Assembly: GCA_013054445.1 (NCBI GenBank)
Contig: JAAMPI010000079.1
Span: 1-64,000 of the forward strand
From: Cudoniella acicularis
Taxonomy: Eukaryota; Ascomycota; Leotiomycetes; Helotiales; Helotiaceae
DNA: 64,000 bases
Reading direction: 5' to 3'
The translations under genes and the position numbers were made by a program. Below are positions 37,429 to 51,143 of the stretch, piece by piece. The notes under the pieces are model-generated. The model did no database searches, had not been told where the DNA came from, and saw only the letters and a list, made by a program, of their open reading frames with translations. Every line of letters starts with the position of its first letter. Position 1 is the stretch's first letter.

Positions 37429-39465
37429 ATGGGGAAATCAAAATCAAGAAACCGTCAGAAAAATAGGCCTGGTCCAACTTCGAAGCCAATCAAGCCGCCG
37501 ACGGACCCAGAGCTTGCTGCAATTCGGGAGCAGCGAATCTTGCCAGTTTTGAAGGACTTGCAAAGCGCCGACTTGAAGACCCGATCAGCGGCCGCCAGTG
37601 CGATTTCAAATATTATTGAGGACACGAAGTGTCGGAAGCTGCTATTGCGGGAGAAAATTGTCAAGATACTATTCGAGCAGACCCTTACGGACTCCAGCTT
37701 GGAAACCAGAAGTGCGGGGTGGGGTATTTTGAGAAATTTGGCTTTAGAGGAGGAAGCGGACTTCTGCATACACTTGTACCGACAGGATATATTGACTGCT
37801 ATTGAGGGGACTGTCAAAACGGTGAGCAATAATATTCTACCTACTCTTTGTGTGGTCAGAGGTACTCACATTTACTAGATTATTCAAACTATTGAGTCAC
37901 AAGATGTTCCATTTACGAAGCTCCCGAAACCTCAACAATCTCTTGCATGGGGCCTTACAAGCTCGATAGTCAGCTTAATATCGTCGCTATCAGAAGCGCA
38001 AGACGAGATTGTCGAAGCTATATCCAAACTCTCCACAATTACCAACTTCCTTTTCGGCCTTCTATCATTCGACTCGACGCCTAATGACGTCCAAAACGAA
38101 GTCCTTTCTTGCCTCATGGCCTTGACAGAAGATAACAAGCCTCTTATACAACAGATCACAGAGAAAGACGCTTGGTTAAAGAAGCTCATGACGCTCAAAG
38201 CTTCGGGGGTTCTCGCTGTTCCTGCTTGTGGTGTGTTGCACAACATTTTTACAGCAATGGGTTGGTCAGATCACAATATGCCATTTGAGGGTGTCTCGGA
38301 TGCAGCCTTGATTTCTACATTAGTGACTTCTCTGGAAATCGACAGGTCGCATAATGGAACTAATGGAAACGCTTCTTATTCCAGCCCCGACCAGATCTTG
38401 CAGTTGGCTTTAGAAATTACAGCTTCAATTGCCACAAGTCTACAAGAGGCATTGGAACATTCACATGAGAAGGCATTCGAAGGCTTTGACGATCCCCCGG
38501 AAGATCTAGACGAGATAGATGCGGACGAGGATATCAATATTGACGGAGAAGAGGGCGATGAAGAGGGAGATCATGAGATGAACGATGAAGACATTGAAGC
38601 AGATATGGACCTAGTAACAGGAGGTGGACCCGAAGATGACGACTCTACTGGCGAAGAGCCAACTCTCGACCTCCTAGTACGAAATGCGGCCCCCAAAATA
38701 CTGGCTCTTGCTCTGCCGGATGGCTCCGGTAGCGAGGGAATCAAGAATGCTGCTCTGTCAACCCTAAACAATATTGCCTGGACTGTATCTAGCATCGACT
38801 TCTCTACCGGCCACCTTGACAGCCTCAAGAAATTCTGGTCTTCGTTGGCTCAACAAACGTGGGATCAAATCATCAGCCTAGTTTTAGCATCCAACACCGC
38901 GGATATTGAACTCGCCTCCACAGTTACAAGCCTGGCCTGGGCAATTTCTCGGAGTGTTCAGGGAAAGATAACACTCAAACCAGAAGAACCCCAGAAATTT
39001 ATGGCCCTATACCAGGCTTCGAAAACCCTCCCTCCAACCTCGACTGGCGACTCGAAGAAAACAGACACAGAAGACGCGTTTCAATCTCTCGGTGTAAAAT
39101 CCATCGGCGTCCTCGGCAGTCTGGCCCTCTCACCAGCACCCATCCCATTGAATCGCCAAATCGGTGTATTCCTACTCACCATCCTCTCTGCTCTCCCTGA
39201 AACACCAGCCGCCGACACAGTCGAAGCACTTAACCAACTCTTTGATATTTACGCCGACTCGAGCTATGCATTCGACGAGCCTGTGTTCTGGGGTGACGAT
39301 TTCTACAAGCATTTAGAGGACATAGCGCCAAAAGCGAAGAAGATGGCAAAGAGCATCGATAAGAGAAAACATGAAGAATTGCGCGCACGAGCAGATGAAG
39401 CCGTGTTGAACCTAGGCCGATTTCTGCGATATAAGAAGGGCGAAAAGGAAAAAAGTAATTTGTGA
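37429..39465 (+). CDS. SYO1: SYO1-type nuclear import adaptor (HEATR3 homolog)
   Basis: Exons 37429-37821 and 37879-39465 give 659 residues. The N-terminus MGKSKSRNRQKNRPG is the basic import signal, followed by PPTDPELAAIREQRILPVLKD and ARM then HEAT repeats (DTKCRKLLLREKIVKILF, EEEADFCIHLYRQDILTAIE). A long acidic loop at about residues 290-350 (DLDEIDADEDINIDGEEGD and on) sits in the middle, as in Syo1, where it receives Rpl11. Syo1 carries Rpl5 and Rpl11 together into the nucleus to build the 5S particle. The start was set at the ATG before GKSKSRNR because upstream in-frame sequence is leader-like. Confidence 0.95.
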
Positions 39466-41396
39466 ATAGTGGCATTGTCGGAGTTGGGGATACCAAAAAT
39501 TTGCTTGTGGCAGGACATATATGTTACTGTGACGCTCTCGGAATCAAAATCCAGGATTCTTGTGTATCCTATGATGCTTCCCAGATACCCGTGTTTTGAC
39601 ATAGGTTTCTGGTATGATCACTTTTCTCTGCTCTGACTCTCTAATTCCAAATTGAGGGTTTAGAATACACTTTGCCGGTATATGATAAAGCCGCAAGATC
39701 TCAGCCTCTTCACTTCAACATATCCCTCTTTCAATATTAACCTAGCTAGCCTCCTTGCTATACAGCTCGAGTGACTGCTTATTGAGCCAAGCTTGTCGAC
39801 ATCCATTTCACACAAGTAAACATTTTCATCCTTCCCCGCGAAGTTCCAATGTGAAGTGTTCCTCTTACCTGCTTTTCCCAACAGCGCGGTCCGTGCCACA
39901 GACTCATTCACAACACTTCAAAGAACAAACAGTCTGCAACTTTGAGATATTTTAAAAGCCATGAGATATGAGTTAATTAGTCTTTTCGTCTCATCCGGCT
40001 ACTTAAATAGGATTTTTATTAACGGGTTATTTAATTATTTTCAAGTGTTATTCGTGATTTTGTGATACGCATACCTGTCAAATATACCTACTCTGCATAC
40101 ATCAGCTCCTTGCTTCTCAAGTTCTTTTGAATCTTTCGCCGCAAATTAAGCCGTGTTTTATTATGAGGTCGTAGCAAGCATTTATCAGGTTCACAAAATC
40201 TTCCTTTTCCAACCTCGCCATTTCACTCTCTCGTGGAACCCACTACCAAAACCTAGCGCTCTAGCGTCTTGCCTCTTTCACACATCCTCCTTGCAAGTAA
40301 AACTCTCCCAACTCCACGTCATCTTACCTCCTATTACCATCCTCAAAATTCGAATTTCCACACCCTCTTGCGCGTGATTTGCCTATTTTCCCCTTTGAAC
40401 CTAGTCCTCTATCTCTCGCTGATTGCAGTAGTTCCCTCAGCCATTCTAGTAGTAGCAGACTAGTATTTGACATTGTAATGCATCAATCAATCATCAATCA
40501 TCATAGTTGCTGTCAATGAAGCATTTCCATTCTCGACAGGGGTACGTAACCCCTTTCTTCTCTCGCCAAGGGCTTTGTCAGAAATCGGTGAAAAGTAAAG
40601 CTGGACAAATACAGAGTTTTTGGAAGATGAAGTACTGCTCTTTGATCTTGTTAGGAGTGAGAGAAGACGTAAGAGGGTTTAAAAAGGTAGCAGAGCGAAC
40701 CTAAAATCCCCTTTAATGCGGGCAATCTGTTTCGAAAGTTCGTGGAGGTGAAGTCGCGAATTGAGGTTGAGAAATAGATGAACCACCGAAAACGCAAAAG
40801 GCAGAAGTAGAAAAAACGAGAAAATAATCGAAACATATTTCCAGTACGGCAATAGCTTATAATAATAAATTAATTGTTTTTGAAGCCTGTTAAGTGATTC
40901 TCATGCTAGCGAGGTTGCCACTGATGCTACAATAACCAAAAGCACCGTGACAGTATTCACATCAAACAACTTCATGACAATGAACCACCTAAGATGCATC
41001 TGCTCTGGTATTTCTACATACAACTCGACATGGTATCTACAGTCAGCAATGTGCTACCCACACATAAAATGCAAACGCCGTTGATGCAGTCCGGGTCCGT
41101 AGACGCTCCGAAACAAAACAAAGGCCCACCCTTCATAACATGCCTATGCTAATGACGCCATTCCAATGCCGCTAAATTCAAAACCCCTGAGGGCCCTCCT
41201 TCTGATTTTCCAGGTTATGTACTTGATGCTGTACCGGTCTCAAATGGTACAGATTTTTGTGGTGGCTGTGAATCCCGTCTTTCCCTAGAGCCAGCTGTCT
41301 CGATAAACGCCAAGGGCCTCTCGTCGTCGAACTCCCTTTCGTTGTCAGATATTTCGATGCCATCCATGGGGTTCGATATCTCCTCTGCGACTGGAC
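39466..41396. other. convergent intergenic region
   Basis: 1.9 kb between SYO1 and the receptor gene. No supported gene was found, apart from a possible receptor C-terminal extension at 41215-41396 (see findings). Confidence 0.5.
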
Positions 41397-43406
41397 TCAT
41401 TCCCCCAAGATCACCTTGGCCATCTCCTCTAGCACGATCCCACCAATCCATCTCTCCTCGTCGGGAACACTCTCAGGTCGTGGTCCAGACTCTGCAGCAA
41501 TTCGTCTCTGCGCTATCTCTTCATCTCTTCTGCGGTATGCCTCCCGAGCTTCTCTCACCATCTCCTCTCTTGTCTTTCCGGGACCATGAATGACTACTCT
41601 CCTTTTACCTACTCCACCCCACCCTGTCCAAAATTTCAAGCTACCGAAGAAACTGCCATCAGTGCCAGGAATGTGTCGCCAGGGCTTTTCTCGGGTGGAA
41701 AATAACCAGCAATCGACTGCAGCTTGCGAACAAACGAAAACAGTCATGCCACAAGTCAGGCCAAAAGGAGGATTGATTGCAAATCTATCATCGTACTGTA
41801 AAACATGCGTGACAAACGGCACTATCCACATTCCAATATACACTAAGGGGTATATAAACAAGAATCGGAGTTGACGTCGGATCTTGTCGCGAGTGCGAAG
41901 CATCTCCACGTCTGCCAGGTTCTGGCCTCGAGAATCGACGAGCTGAAGTTGTGATATTGGTATTGGCACGTCGCTACCGTCAGGGTGATGGCGCAGAATA
42001 GTGAAGATATCAACAATTGATGGCCGGCCACTGACTTCGGGAGAAAATCGTCGAACAAAATTGTCTCGCCAGGAAGTATTCGAGGATGATTCATGCCCAT
42101 GCAACACCGCGGGTCGTGGAGATACCGGCATGGAGACACTATATCGAGGGAACGGTGGCGATGTCGATGTCGATAATCCCACAAATGAATTGTCATCTGA
42201 TGCAACTGTGTCCGCTGAATGAATAGGAAGGGTGGGATTTTTATTTCTCAAGATGAAACTTGACAACGTGAAACGATGAGTGCCAGCTTTCGTTTTGCCA
42301 TCGAGGCTCCCGTTTCCATTCCTGTACGAGTCCATTGTTGTAAGACCTAATTTGAAAGGGTCGCTTTCATGGATGGATGCCTGTCTAGAATCTGGAATGA
42401 GGCCATGGCAAGCAAGCCTTGGCGTGGGAGGAAGGCTATGTCGTTGGGGAGGTCGTCTTGCCCCTTCTGCGGAATATATCGAGCCATTATTCGTCCCAGA
42501 ACGAATTCCTGCTCTATTGAAACCATGAAATTTATAGCGAACATAGTAATATATCGATGCATATATAATAAGGATGACGATGAAAATGATATATCGAGGG
42601 ATCCAACTCAGAGCTAGTCGGTACGTGAGAGGGCGAACTGGCAAATAACAGTACGTTCCTTGCGAAACATATGCATCGTGGTCGTTGATGAAAGCGAGAG
42701 AAGCCATCAAAAGAGGAAAGACAACCCATCCGATGTATGCGAAGTGGCGATATGGATATAGACCTCCTTCGCCAAGAGTGGCTTTGGGTTTGAATATATA
42801 TAGCGCGGTGTGAACAGCGATTTGTAGGACAGCAAAGTCTTCAGCATGTTAGATTTAAACTTGGAGAGAGGTTAGGAACCAACCTGATGCTTCTATTCCC
42901 AAGGAAATGAAGAAACCATTGACTTGGCAAAATTTGGAATTGCTGGGAACAGGGCCATAAGAAAAGACGACGATCGGGTAGATCATGAACCAGAGTGCCT
43001 TTTTACAAATTAGCACTGGAAGTTTTGAAGAGGGCTGAGCCGAGAGAGCGAAAGTCACCCTGACTACTTAGAATCGGGACCAGAGAGGAGGGCGAAAGAA
43101 ACAGGTTGCTTACCTTAAACATATCCGACTGTATAAGGAGCATGATGAGACTACCAAATATTAGCAACAGCTGACCTCAAAATATTGGAGTACTTACTCG
43201 TGCCGGAAAGTCCTTCGCATTTTAACAAACCAATAAAAGGCAAGAATGGCCGAAGCCACGCTGATGGTCGCGAAAGTAAGAGCAATACACTGCAATATGT
43301 AACCATCGTGAGGAGTGATGTTGGGGGTAGTCCCTGTGGAATTTTGGGTTAAACTCCTCATATCGAGTTGGACACCGTCCAGAGTGGATGTTGGAAATGG
43401 CGCCAT
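41397..43406 (-). CDS. GPR1-like G-protein-coupled receptor
   Basis: The complement of 41397-42838, 42884-42998, 43114-43150 and 43198-43406 gives 600 residues. There are seven hydrophobic segments: helix 1 in exon 1 (CIALTFATISVASAILAF), helices 2-3 across exons 2-4 with DFAVLQIAVHTALYIF, helix 4 WVVFPLLMASLAFI and helix 5 YIIFIVILIIYASIYYYV. A third intracellular loop of about 250 Ser/Pro-rich residues follows, then helix 6 FIYPLVYIGMWIVPFV and helix 7 ending CWLFSTREKPWRHI. This long-loop layout is that of the fungal GPR1/cAMP-receptor-like class used in nutrient and carbon sensing. The last about 20 residues may be frame-shifted. The ligand is unknown. Confidence 0.88.
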
Positions 43407-45805
43407 TATTGCTGGGTTGAATTGACTTTCGCTGGCCGTCGGTGCCTTCCCATGTTAAGGCGGCTGTAAATTATGTATTTGGCTGGTTGCTCCTTCCTAA
43501 CACCAACATTTTCTCAACATCCGCCATACAAAATCTCAACGTGAACGATACAGCAGGACTATGATGGTGGTTAATTCATAGAACAATTGAGAGAACTTGT
43601 CGGTGTGTTTAAAATCAAGTTCAATTGCAATCTCTGGAGTTTGTTTTCGGGCTAGGCTCGAGGTGCGCTGTCGTCGCGAGTGGCGGGCGGTGTGTGACCG
43701 GCAGCTGCTGGAGTGGGACGTGGAGACTGCAGCGGGCGTCAACCGGAGTCATTGGGCTCAAGAAAGCCGCTTTGTTGACCAAAAATACGAGGGCGAGGAG
43801 ATACACGACTGTAATGATCGTGGCAGCTGGAAGGCCTGGAGAAGAAGAAAAGAGTGATAAGACGGAGGGTGTACGTGAGATGATGAGAGGACCCATTCGG
43901 CCATAGCAAATATCGAAGCGCTGTCGATCCATCTAAATTTTCCTCTGCACACGAGAGCATGCTTATAACGGCAATGGCAGCCGCACGCAGAATAGACAAA
44001 TAGCTTGCCAAGTTAGCTGAGTCTTTCAGCACAGTGTGCAGCGCGGCCTCCACAGCGAAAGAGGAGCCAGGAGAGTACAGCCACGCGTGAGGCCATCCTT
44101 GTCGGTAACACCAATGGCTGCCCAGACAGCCGCTCGAAGCGTTCAAGCCTTGCAGCCGTAGCCGTCACCGTCACCGTCACGGTCGAGCAAACAAAAAAAG
44201 CATGAATGATGTCGTCGACTCGTCGCGGACTGTCGCGCTCTCTCTCCGCTGCCCGGATACTCAGTTCCAAGCTTGCACCCCTGATATTGCCCATGGCGCT
44301 GCATTGTGGAAATCCCGTTGCAGGGGGCAGAGGGTGGCATAGGGTGGCATTTGGGGGCGTCTAGTTGGCCGTGGGCAGATAATCTCGGGATTGCACGGTT
44401 CACACTTTGCCCTTGTTGCCGTGGTCGTCCCAAGGAACTGGCTCAGAGGGCTTAAAAGGGTTCAGGTGGAAACATGGTGACAATATGTGCTGCTTTTCGC
44501 AGCAGCCAAAGGGATGAAACTTTGAAAGAGGTTGCGTAACCTACTAACTTGACGGCACTTTCTTCCAGATTTCCAGCAGTCGACGCAATCTGGCATGAAC
44601 TGATGGCCAAAGGGACGGCGACAGCGTCGAGTGACTCGACGATGAATGAGCCTTTCTGTCTTAGAAGGCGCAACAAGCCCGTCGCCCCAGCGCCTCACGC
44701 GCGGGATTTCCCAGCCTGGACGTATGCCGCACCTAACCACCGAGTTCCTCCTTTTTTGCCCGCAGCGCCAGAAATCTTTTCTTTTTCCGCGGATGAGGTT
44801 ATCTAGTCATGCTGAAATCAGGCAAGCATGAAATCTCCACGCCCTGCATTGAGAAGAATCACTGCATTACGCTGTTCAACCAAGTTTTGCCTGATCACGT
44901 GGTCATTTTTTGTTGCTTTTGAGGGCCAGTCCTTTAACACGTTTGTTTGCATTGCTTTCATAGTTGATATCCTAAGACGCTGGAATGGCGCCTGTCAGTG
45001 CACTCCTGGCGTTAATAATTGCTTCTCGGAATATATCAGAATAAAAAATCATAACTGCAGGCCATATGATGGAAACTAACTTATCTGAAACATGGAGGTT
45101 ACGTGTTGGATCATCCCCAAACATCCTTATTTAGGTCATCGAAAAGGGGAATGAGAGTACCATTTATCCGTCGATTATGGTCCAGTTTTTCCACCAACAC
45201 GAGGTCGGTCTGTGTCATGAATTTGTTCTTTTTATTCAACAACGCAGCCTACATATCGAATTGTGAGGCGAGATCAAAAATGAGAAGCTGAGGTTCCCTC
45301 CCCCTTACTAGAGAGTGAGTTGTTGCCTATTTAAATAATTCTCAAAATCAACAAAACGCAGTAAAGATCATTGAAAACATTACACGTCGTGATGAACTTC
45401 AACTAGGACACTGTCCCGAAGTTTTGCTTTTCGGTGCAGGCGACTTTTAGCACGCTTGGCACGGGATAACATTCAAGTTACTAGAACGGGGAGTACATTC
45501 ATACATGCGTCGCTCTATCCATCGATCTGAAGATGGAAGACGAATGTATCTGTCAGCTGATGGGCTAGCTAAAGCCCTATTCGGAACAGAAATAGCAACC
45601 CCCTTTATTAAGCGAGGGGTATTTGAACAAGAAGACAAAAAAACAGTGCGCCGTTCAGAACCTCATTTTGTCACGACAACCTTCTCACTGGGTTTTCTCC
45701 GAGAAAAATAGCCTATTTCGATCCAGGGAATTTTTTAAATATACAGAAACGCTACCAAAAAGATAATAATTATTACATGGTCTCATTACTCATTAACCCA
45801 AATAC
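43407..45805. other. long intergenic region
   Basis: 2.4 kb between the receptor promoter and the PPX1 3' end. It includes a GTCACC tandem at about 44164-44180 and several short frames without domains (for example 44549-44806 and 45505-45711). No gene is supported. Confidence 0.5.
44164..44181. repeat. GTCACC simple repeat
   Basis: Three consecutive GTCACC hexamers, the last with one change. Confidence 0.75.
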
Positions 45806-47088
45806 TTATTTTATCGCCTCTCTCAATAACGGCGCTACCTGCTTTCTACTATTCTCCACTCTCTCTTGAACCCAACACCTCCTGTACCCCTCTCCCTGTT
45901 CACCATCTAACTTACCCCCCTCCCAGACCTGCAACCCCAGCTTTTCACCAGCCCCCTTCTCAAACTTCTTTAGGGCCTCAGCACCTTTCCCATCAATACC
46001 CCAGACCAACAATTCCCTCCCAAACTTTCCACCCTCATGACTTGTAGTCATTATAGCCACCAAACTCAGCCCCTTTTCAATTGCCCAGTCCTGCACAACC
46101 TTCAAAAATCCCTCCTTACCACCTGCCTTTGCTACTAAAAACTCCATATTTTTAACCACGGAGCTAATCCCCAGCTCCACCCTACCTTCACTCCACTGCT
46201 TATAATCCTTCCTCAAAATATCCCTCAACCCCAAAGACGCAATATCTTCCTTCGCCCTCGAAATCTCATCATAATACTCCTTCCGATCAAACTCCCTACC
46301 AACAATACCCTCCAAGAAAGCCACAGCCTCAACATCAGTCTTCGTAATCTTCTCCTTACTCGTCAAATTCGCAGTATCAACAAGCACAGGGGCCAACGCA
46401 ACTTTCCCTACCTCAACATCCCATTGCTTTTCTTCCCCTTCCCCCACATTTTTATTGTTTTCCCTATAACGCCGCCATTCTTCCACCACAAGACTAGCAC
46501 AGCTCCCACACGTTCTAATCACCCTCCCTTCACCTGCTGCATCCTCAGTGGAAGACACATGTATCCTCTCATCCTCATGATGGTCCAGCACTCCCACAAC
46601 ATTTTCCCCATACGCCTTCCCCAACTCCCCAAGCAAAACATTATGATCCACGAGTATCCATCTCGTCCTCTCTGGCTTCAATTCCTGCATGAGAGTATGC
46701 GGGTCCGAGGACTGGGAAGGCAGGTCTGAAAGCGTTATCAAATCGCTAGGTTTGAGATTTGCTTGCTTAAGCACGGGTAGGAGCTCCGGTCGAAGAGAAA
46801 GGTCTGCGCGTAAGAGATTCGAGAGCGGTATGTAGAAACCATTATCTTTTTTCGACGAATAGGTGCGAAGGTAGGCGAGGACGACGGTGCTGCAGAGAGA
46901 ATCGAGATCTGTTTTAATCCTCCAGAATTAGGCTCACTGAAAAATGGTACAAGAGAGGAGTGAAGGGTACCGGCTGATTCATTGCCCACGATAAATGTCA
47001 ACGGTGTGGCTTGTTGAGTTGGGTTCGCGAGGAGGGCTTTCGCGGAGGAGAGGAAGGATCGGAGGGAGGCGCGTCGTAGAAGCGGCAT
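45806..47088 (-). CDS. PPX1: exopolyphosphatase, DHH family (PPX1)
   Basis: The complement of 45806-46908 and 46971-47088 gives 406 residues. DHH-family motifs occur in order: GNESADLDS (motif I Asp residues), RWILVDHN (motif II), VVGVLDHHEDE (the name-giving DHH motif) and VLVDTANLTSK (motif IV). The C-terminal DHHA2-type domain follows (YDEISRAKEDIASLGLRDIL ... IMTTSHEGGKFGRELLVWG). Such enzymes release orthophosphate from the ends of polyphosphate using Mn or Mg ions. The N-terminus MPLLRRASLRSFLSSAKALL is basic and hydroxylated and may be a mitochondrial presequence. The intron is 62 nt with a GTACCC donor. Confidence 0.93.
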
Positions 47089-47510
47089 GCTTGCTGTTGT
47101 GTGCCGTGAAATTGCTATCGAAGTTGGTGTTCGAAGATACTTTTGAGCGCCAGCACCCTTCAGTCGTGACCGACGCGTTGAGAAGAAGTGCAAACGAAAG
47201 TTAAAACTTTGCAACGCGTCTCGCTTATGACGTCACTGAAGCAATTTAATTCAACGTCCTCCCTATTTACAGTGTTCTCAATCGTAGCATCACAACATGT
47301 TTTGTTCTGGTCACCACGTTGACACCAAGAGGGTTCTCAAGAAATCCTTGTTTCATAGCACGAGAGCTATAAATTCAGACCTCTGCAGAAACATACATTT
47401 ATTTTATCATTTAACCCGTTCTTTTTTTCCATTCCTGAATTGATGCTCCACCGACACTGCACAACGTTTTGAGTAACCATCTTCCTCCGAAGTCCAATTT
47501 CAGTCATTCT
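47089..47510. other. intergenic spacer
   Basis: Promoter of PPX1 and 3' flank of the NRPS-like gene; no gene seen. Confidence 0.55.
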
Positions 47511-50500
47511 TTACGTCTCTGGTCCCTCTGCAAGTCTTTCACTCTCCATCCAAGTCCATATCTTTGCGACAAGTTGCTGATCAATTCGAGGGACATGCGA
47601 CATGATAGGCAACTCCCTTTTAGTATTTTCCGTTGCGAATATGGCGTATGGCTTCTTTAGTTTTAAACCGAGATTCTTTGCGTAATCATGAATGTAAGTT
47701 CTCCTCCAAAGTCGTGCCAGAGCTTGCGCGGGGTCATCCTCAAGGTTTTCCAGTTTATCGAGCCAGTCTTTCAACGGAATTAAACCGAAAGGTTTAAAGT
47801 CTTTAAGCCATTGCAGCAAATGTCTCCATTCAGGCGAGTTTGAATTATTGACAATGTGTCAGACGGTGCATGCCTCTTTGTTAGAAGATGTACTTTCGGA
47901 CCCAATACTCTCAACAATCGCAGCGGCAGCAATGTCTAGGGGAAGCCATGATAGCGTTTCCTGGAGATGGGGAAGAAATCCTGTTCTGTGTACACTTCTG
48001 ATCATGAGGGGCCAAGTTTCTGACTTATTCCACACACCATTTTGCGTATCCCCAGTTAGTTGACCAATTCTGGCAATGGTAACCCGTCCTTTGAACTGGG
48101 AGGTTTGGCTGGCATTATTGCATATTGCCTCAGCCACCCACTTACTTTGTAAGTACCCCAGATCATCGGTTTCTGCGGCGTCGATAGATATTTTTTCTGG
48201 AACGGGGTCACACCGAGAGCCTAAGACACTAGCCGTTAAAGAACAAAACAACAATGTTGGCGGTTGCCTACAAGCCATGGCCACATTGATGAGGTTTCTT
48301 ATTCCAACCAAATACGGTGCGAAAGCTTTGAGCGGCAAGGAAAAGTTGACGACCCAGGCTGCCTGGAGGATTCGTTACTACACGCGTATTTTGTAGGTCC
48401 CAAACTCACATGAATGATCGTTACTGAAGTAAATTCGCAGACCTGTTTGAGAAGAGCAGAGGAGATGCCCAGATATCTGTGATCTAGTCTAGCAGGCACG
48501 CAAAGTACCCTCTTGTTGTCCATGTTCAATGGTTGCTTTTTTCGTCTCGTAAGGCTTTTACATACTCGTTCCTGAGCTGCTGTGGCGTCTGAAGCCCGAA
48601 CGAGACAGATAATGTGTGAAATCGAAGAGCACTTTTGCATTTTATCGAGAATATTAGCTCCCAACGCCCCGGTAGCTCCAGTCAATATCTGGCAACATCA
48701 GTTGGGAATCGCTGACAATCCTGAAAACGACTTACCACTGTATTTCCATGAAACCCTTCTTCCAACCGTTCTTCTATCGATGTGGTAGGGAATGTGACAG
48801 TCTCAAATATGGAATATTCGTGTACATGATCCAGAATTTCCTTGATCTGATCCGTTTTCGCTGAGGCTTCTCCGCGGCAAATTGAACCATGTACTCGCCA
48901 AGTCTCGACGGTTAGCTGCGGAACAAACCGGTCTTTTGACTTTTTTTTCTTGTCAAGATTCTTACTTGCTTATGTTTCCGCAATCATATACAGTATTCCA
49001 TGGCAAAGGTGGACCCGTTGGGAGAAGTTTCTGATGGACAATTAGCAAGATCCCGACTTTGAACAATGTAAGGGATAAAGACCTTTTGTAGCAAAGCTCT
49101 GATTTGAGTTACTTTCATCGAATCGACTCCGTGGCTATAAAAGTCCAGCTCATCCTCGAGATTCGTCTCTCCATCAAGGACTTCAGCAATAATTTTTGCC
49201 ACTGTACTTATAATCCCCTCGGCATCCGTTGGAGCTCGAATAGTGGGTGACGTGGTAGGCTCGTCTTTACCCATCTTTTCGTAATTATAAGCGCTGTTGA
49301 TGTCGATCCTAAACATTTTTTCTGCACGTCCCTTCATTATTGTCCCTTTGCTGCTCCTGGGCAGTTCAGGTTCTGACGAGTTGATAATTATTATCATGGC
49401 TTTAGAAATTCTCGTGTAATTCTCGCCTCGACTGTTTATCGTCTGCAATTTTTGCCAAGCATAGTCCCGTATCTTCCTTATTTGGGTCTCAAGATGGACC
49501 GGCTTGATCGGGAAGACAAGAATACCAGGAAATTGTTGCCCGTTTCCGAAAACAAGAACCTCGCGAATCAATTTCTCAGAATCATCGAATACTCCCTCGA
49601 TCATTTCAGGATCGAACTTCTTTCCTGTGGCCAAAGTAATTCTGCTGTCAATTCTTGAATGATCTCTCCAAGCGTTGACTATAGTTGGGTGAGGTTCGAA
49701 TAAATCGCCAGTATGGAAGGTGCCATCAAGCCGATTCGATATTGCTATATGGGGCCACCCTTGGAGTACTATAAGTTCTGATAGTCCTGAGCCATCTTCT
49801 TGCTTCTTGAATTGTAAATAGGGTGAGCCGGGGAGCGGGCAAAGATACTGCCATGCTTTGTCGGACTCATAGTCACGGTGTGAAGATAGTAGAAACCCAC
49901 ATTCTGCATTCCCAAATCTGGATACCAAGTTCACGCCTTTGGAAGCAAGATCGTTGCCAACACCTTCTGAGAGAGAAGCGCCACCAACACCAACCATGTT
50001 CAAGGATTTCAACCACAAAACAGCAACTTTTTTCTGGGCCAGATATTGAAGTACAAATGGGACACGAGAAATACTTGATGCGGTCCTGCTTGAAGTCCAT
50101 TCCAATAACACGATCGCAAGCGCGAAGGCAATTGAGAATATTCGTAGTCGTCGTTGGCAAATCAGCTTCTGGAAACAGCATTATCGTAGAGTTACTTGTC
50201 CAAGATCTAAAACAATCTGCAATACCGCCGTGATATAGTGGAGTTGTCGTGAATGTCGCCTCCGTTGGTTGGTTGAGGCAAGGAAGTACCCCCACACCCG
50301 CTCGATGACTTTGGGGTATTGGCTTTGGACTTCCCGTAGAAGCACCTGACGTGTGATGGATGTATGCCAAGTCCAGTTCATTAGCTAGGGGCCATTTCGA
50401 TTTTCTTGAAGTGATATTTTGCGCAGTTTTAGCAAGGGAGACGAGTGTCACTTCAGATGCCTGCCAAGGAAGTTCCATAGACTCATTCAGTGCTGATGGC

Positions 50501-51143
50501 TCTGCACTCGACTTGATAGCTAATTTACTGTACCTCTTATCATAAAGTAGTATTTTTGCGCCACATGATCTTCAAAGCTGTGCAATTGCTATTGGCTGAC
50601 ACTAAGGCCTAGAAATGATGTGGTCACCCAAAGTGGTCACAATTATGGGAGAAGTGATACTCAGAGCTTTACTTACGCGATGAGCAATACTTGAAATCCG
50701 GCCCGCAATAGGCCAAGCCAGCTAAAAAGAAAGCCTGTAGATGTTGGACACAAGAGCGCCACACAATATTTAGGTTTTCTTCTCGGCATCCCAATTAAAT
50801 GGTCCAGAATACGTGCACTGTCGATTGAACCATCTCCCATTTCTCGAAAAGCTGAAAACGATTAGAATATGTCACAAGATATCCTGGAAACAAAACTGGT
50901 ACTGCTCAGGTAAGGATAAGGAAATCACGAACTGATCAACTCGAAGCCCCAGTCATTTTCCTCTCCTACGAGGTGGAAACGTGGAAATACAACCGCGAGA
51001 TGGGATCCATGTTCTTCGGCCTGGAAATCTAGAAACTCGTTGATTGTCTTCCAAGAATGGGGATTGATAACATTCCGCCAAGCCGCGTGGTCGAGGGTAC
51101 AGGTGAAGTGGCTAGAGTGATCCTTCTCGGGGGTTTTAGACAT
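47511..51143 (-). pseudogene. NRPS-like adenylation-thiolation-reductase enzyme, inactivated
   Basis: Order from the start at 51143: an AMP-binding domain (HHTSGASTGSPKPIPQSH core; NLVSRFGNAECGFLLSSHRD; LDGTFHTGDLF), a carrier domain with the phosphopantetheine Ser in DFYSHGVDSMKVTQ, and a thioester-reductase domain with NAD-binding ILTGATGALGANIL and catalytic Tyr/Lys in YLQSKWVAE. Recognisable exon ends include 51143-50933, 50851-50677, 50608 onward to 49083, 49030 onward, 48736, 48688-48410 and 48362-47511. In-frame stops lie at 50602-50604 (TAG, in place of Gln in the usual APQCQP), 50572-50574 (TGA) and 47859-47861 (TGA). A one-base frame change lies near 50.1 kb. Such A-T-R enzymes reduce carboxylic acids bound as thioesters. 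It is neighbour to a cyclase, a methyltransferase and an ATP-grasp gene. Confidence 0.85.
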
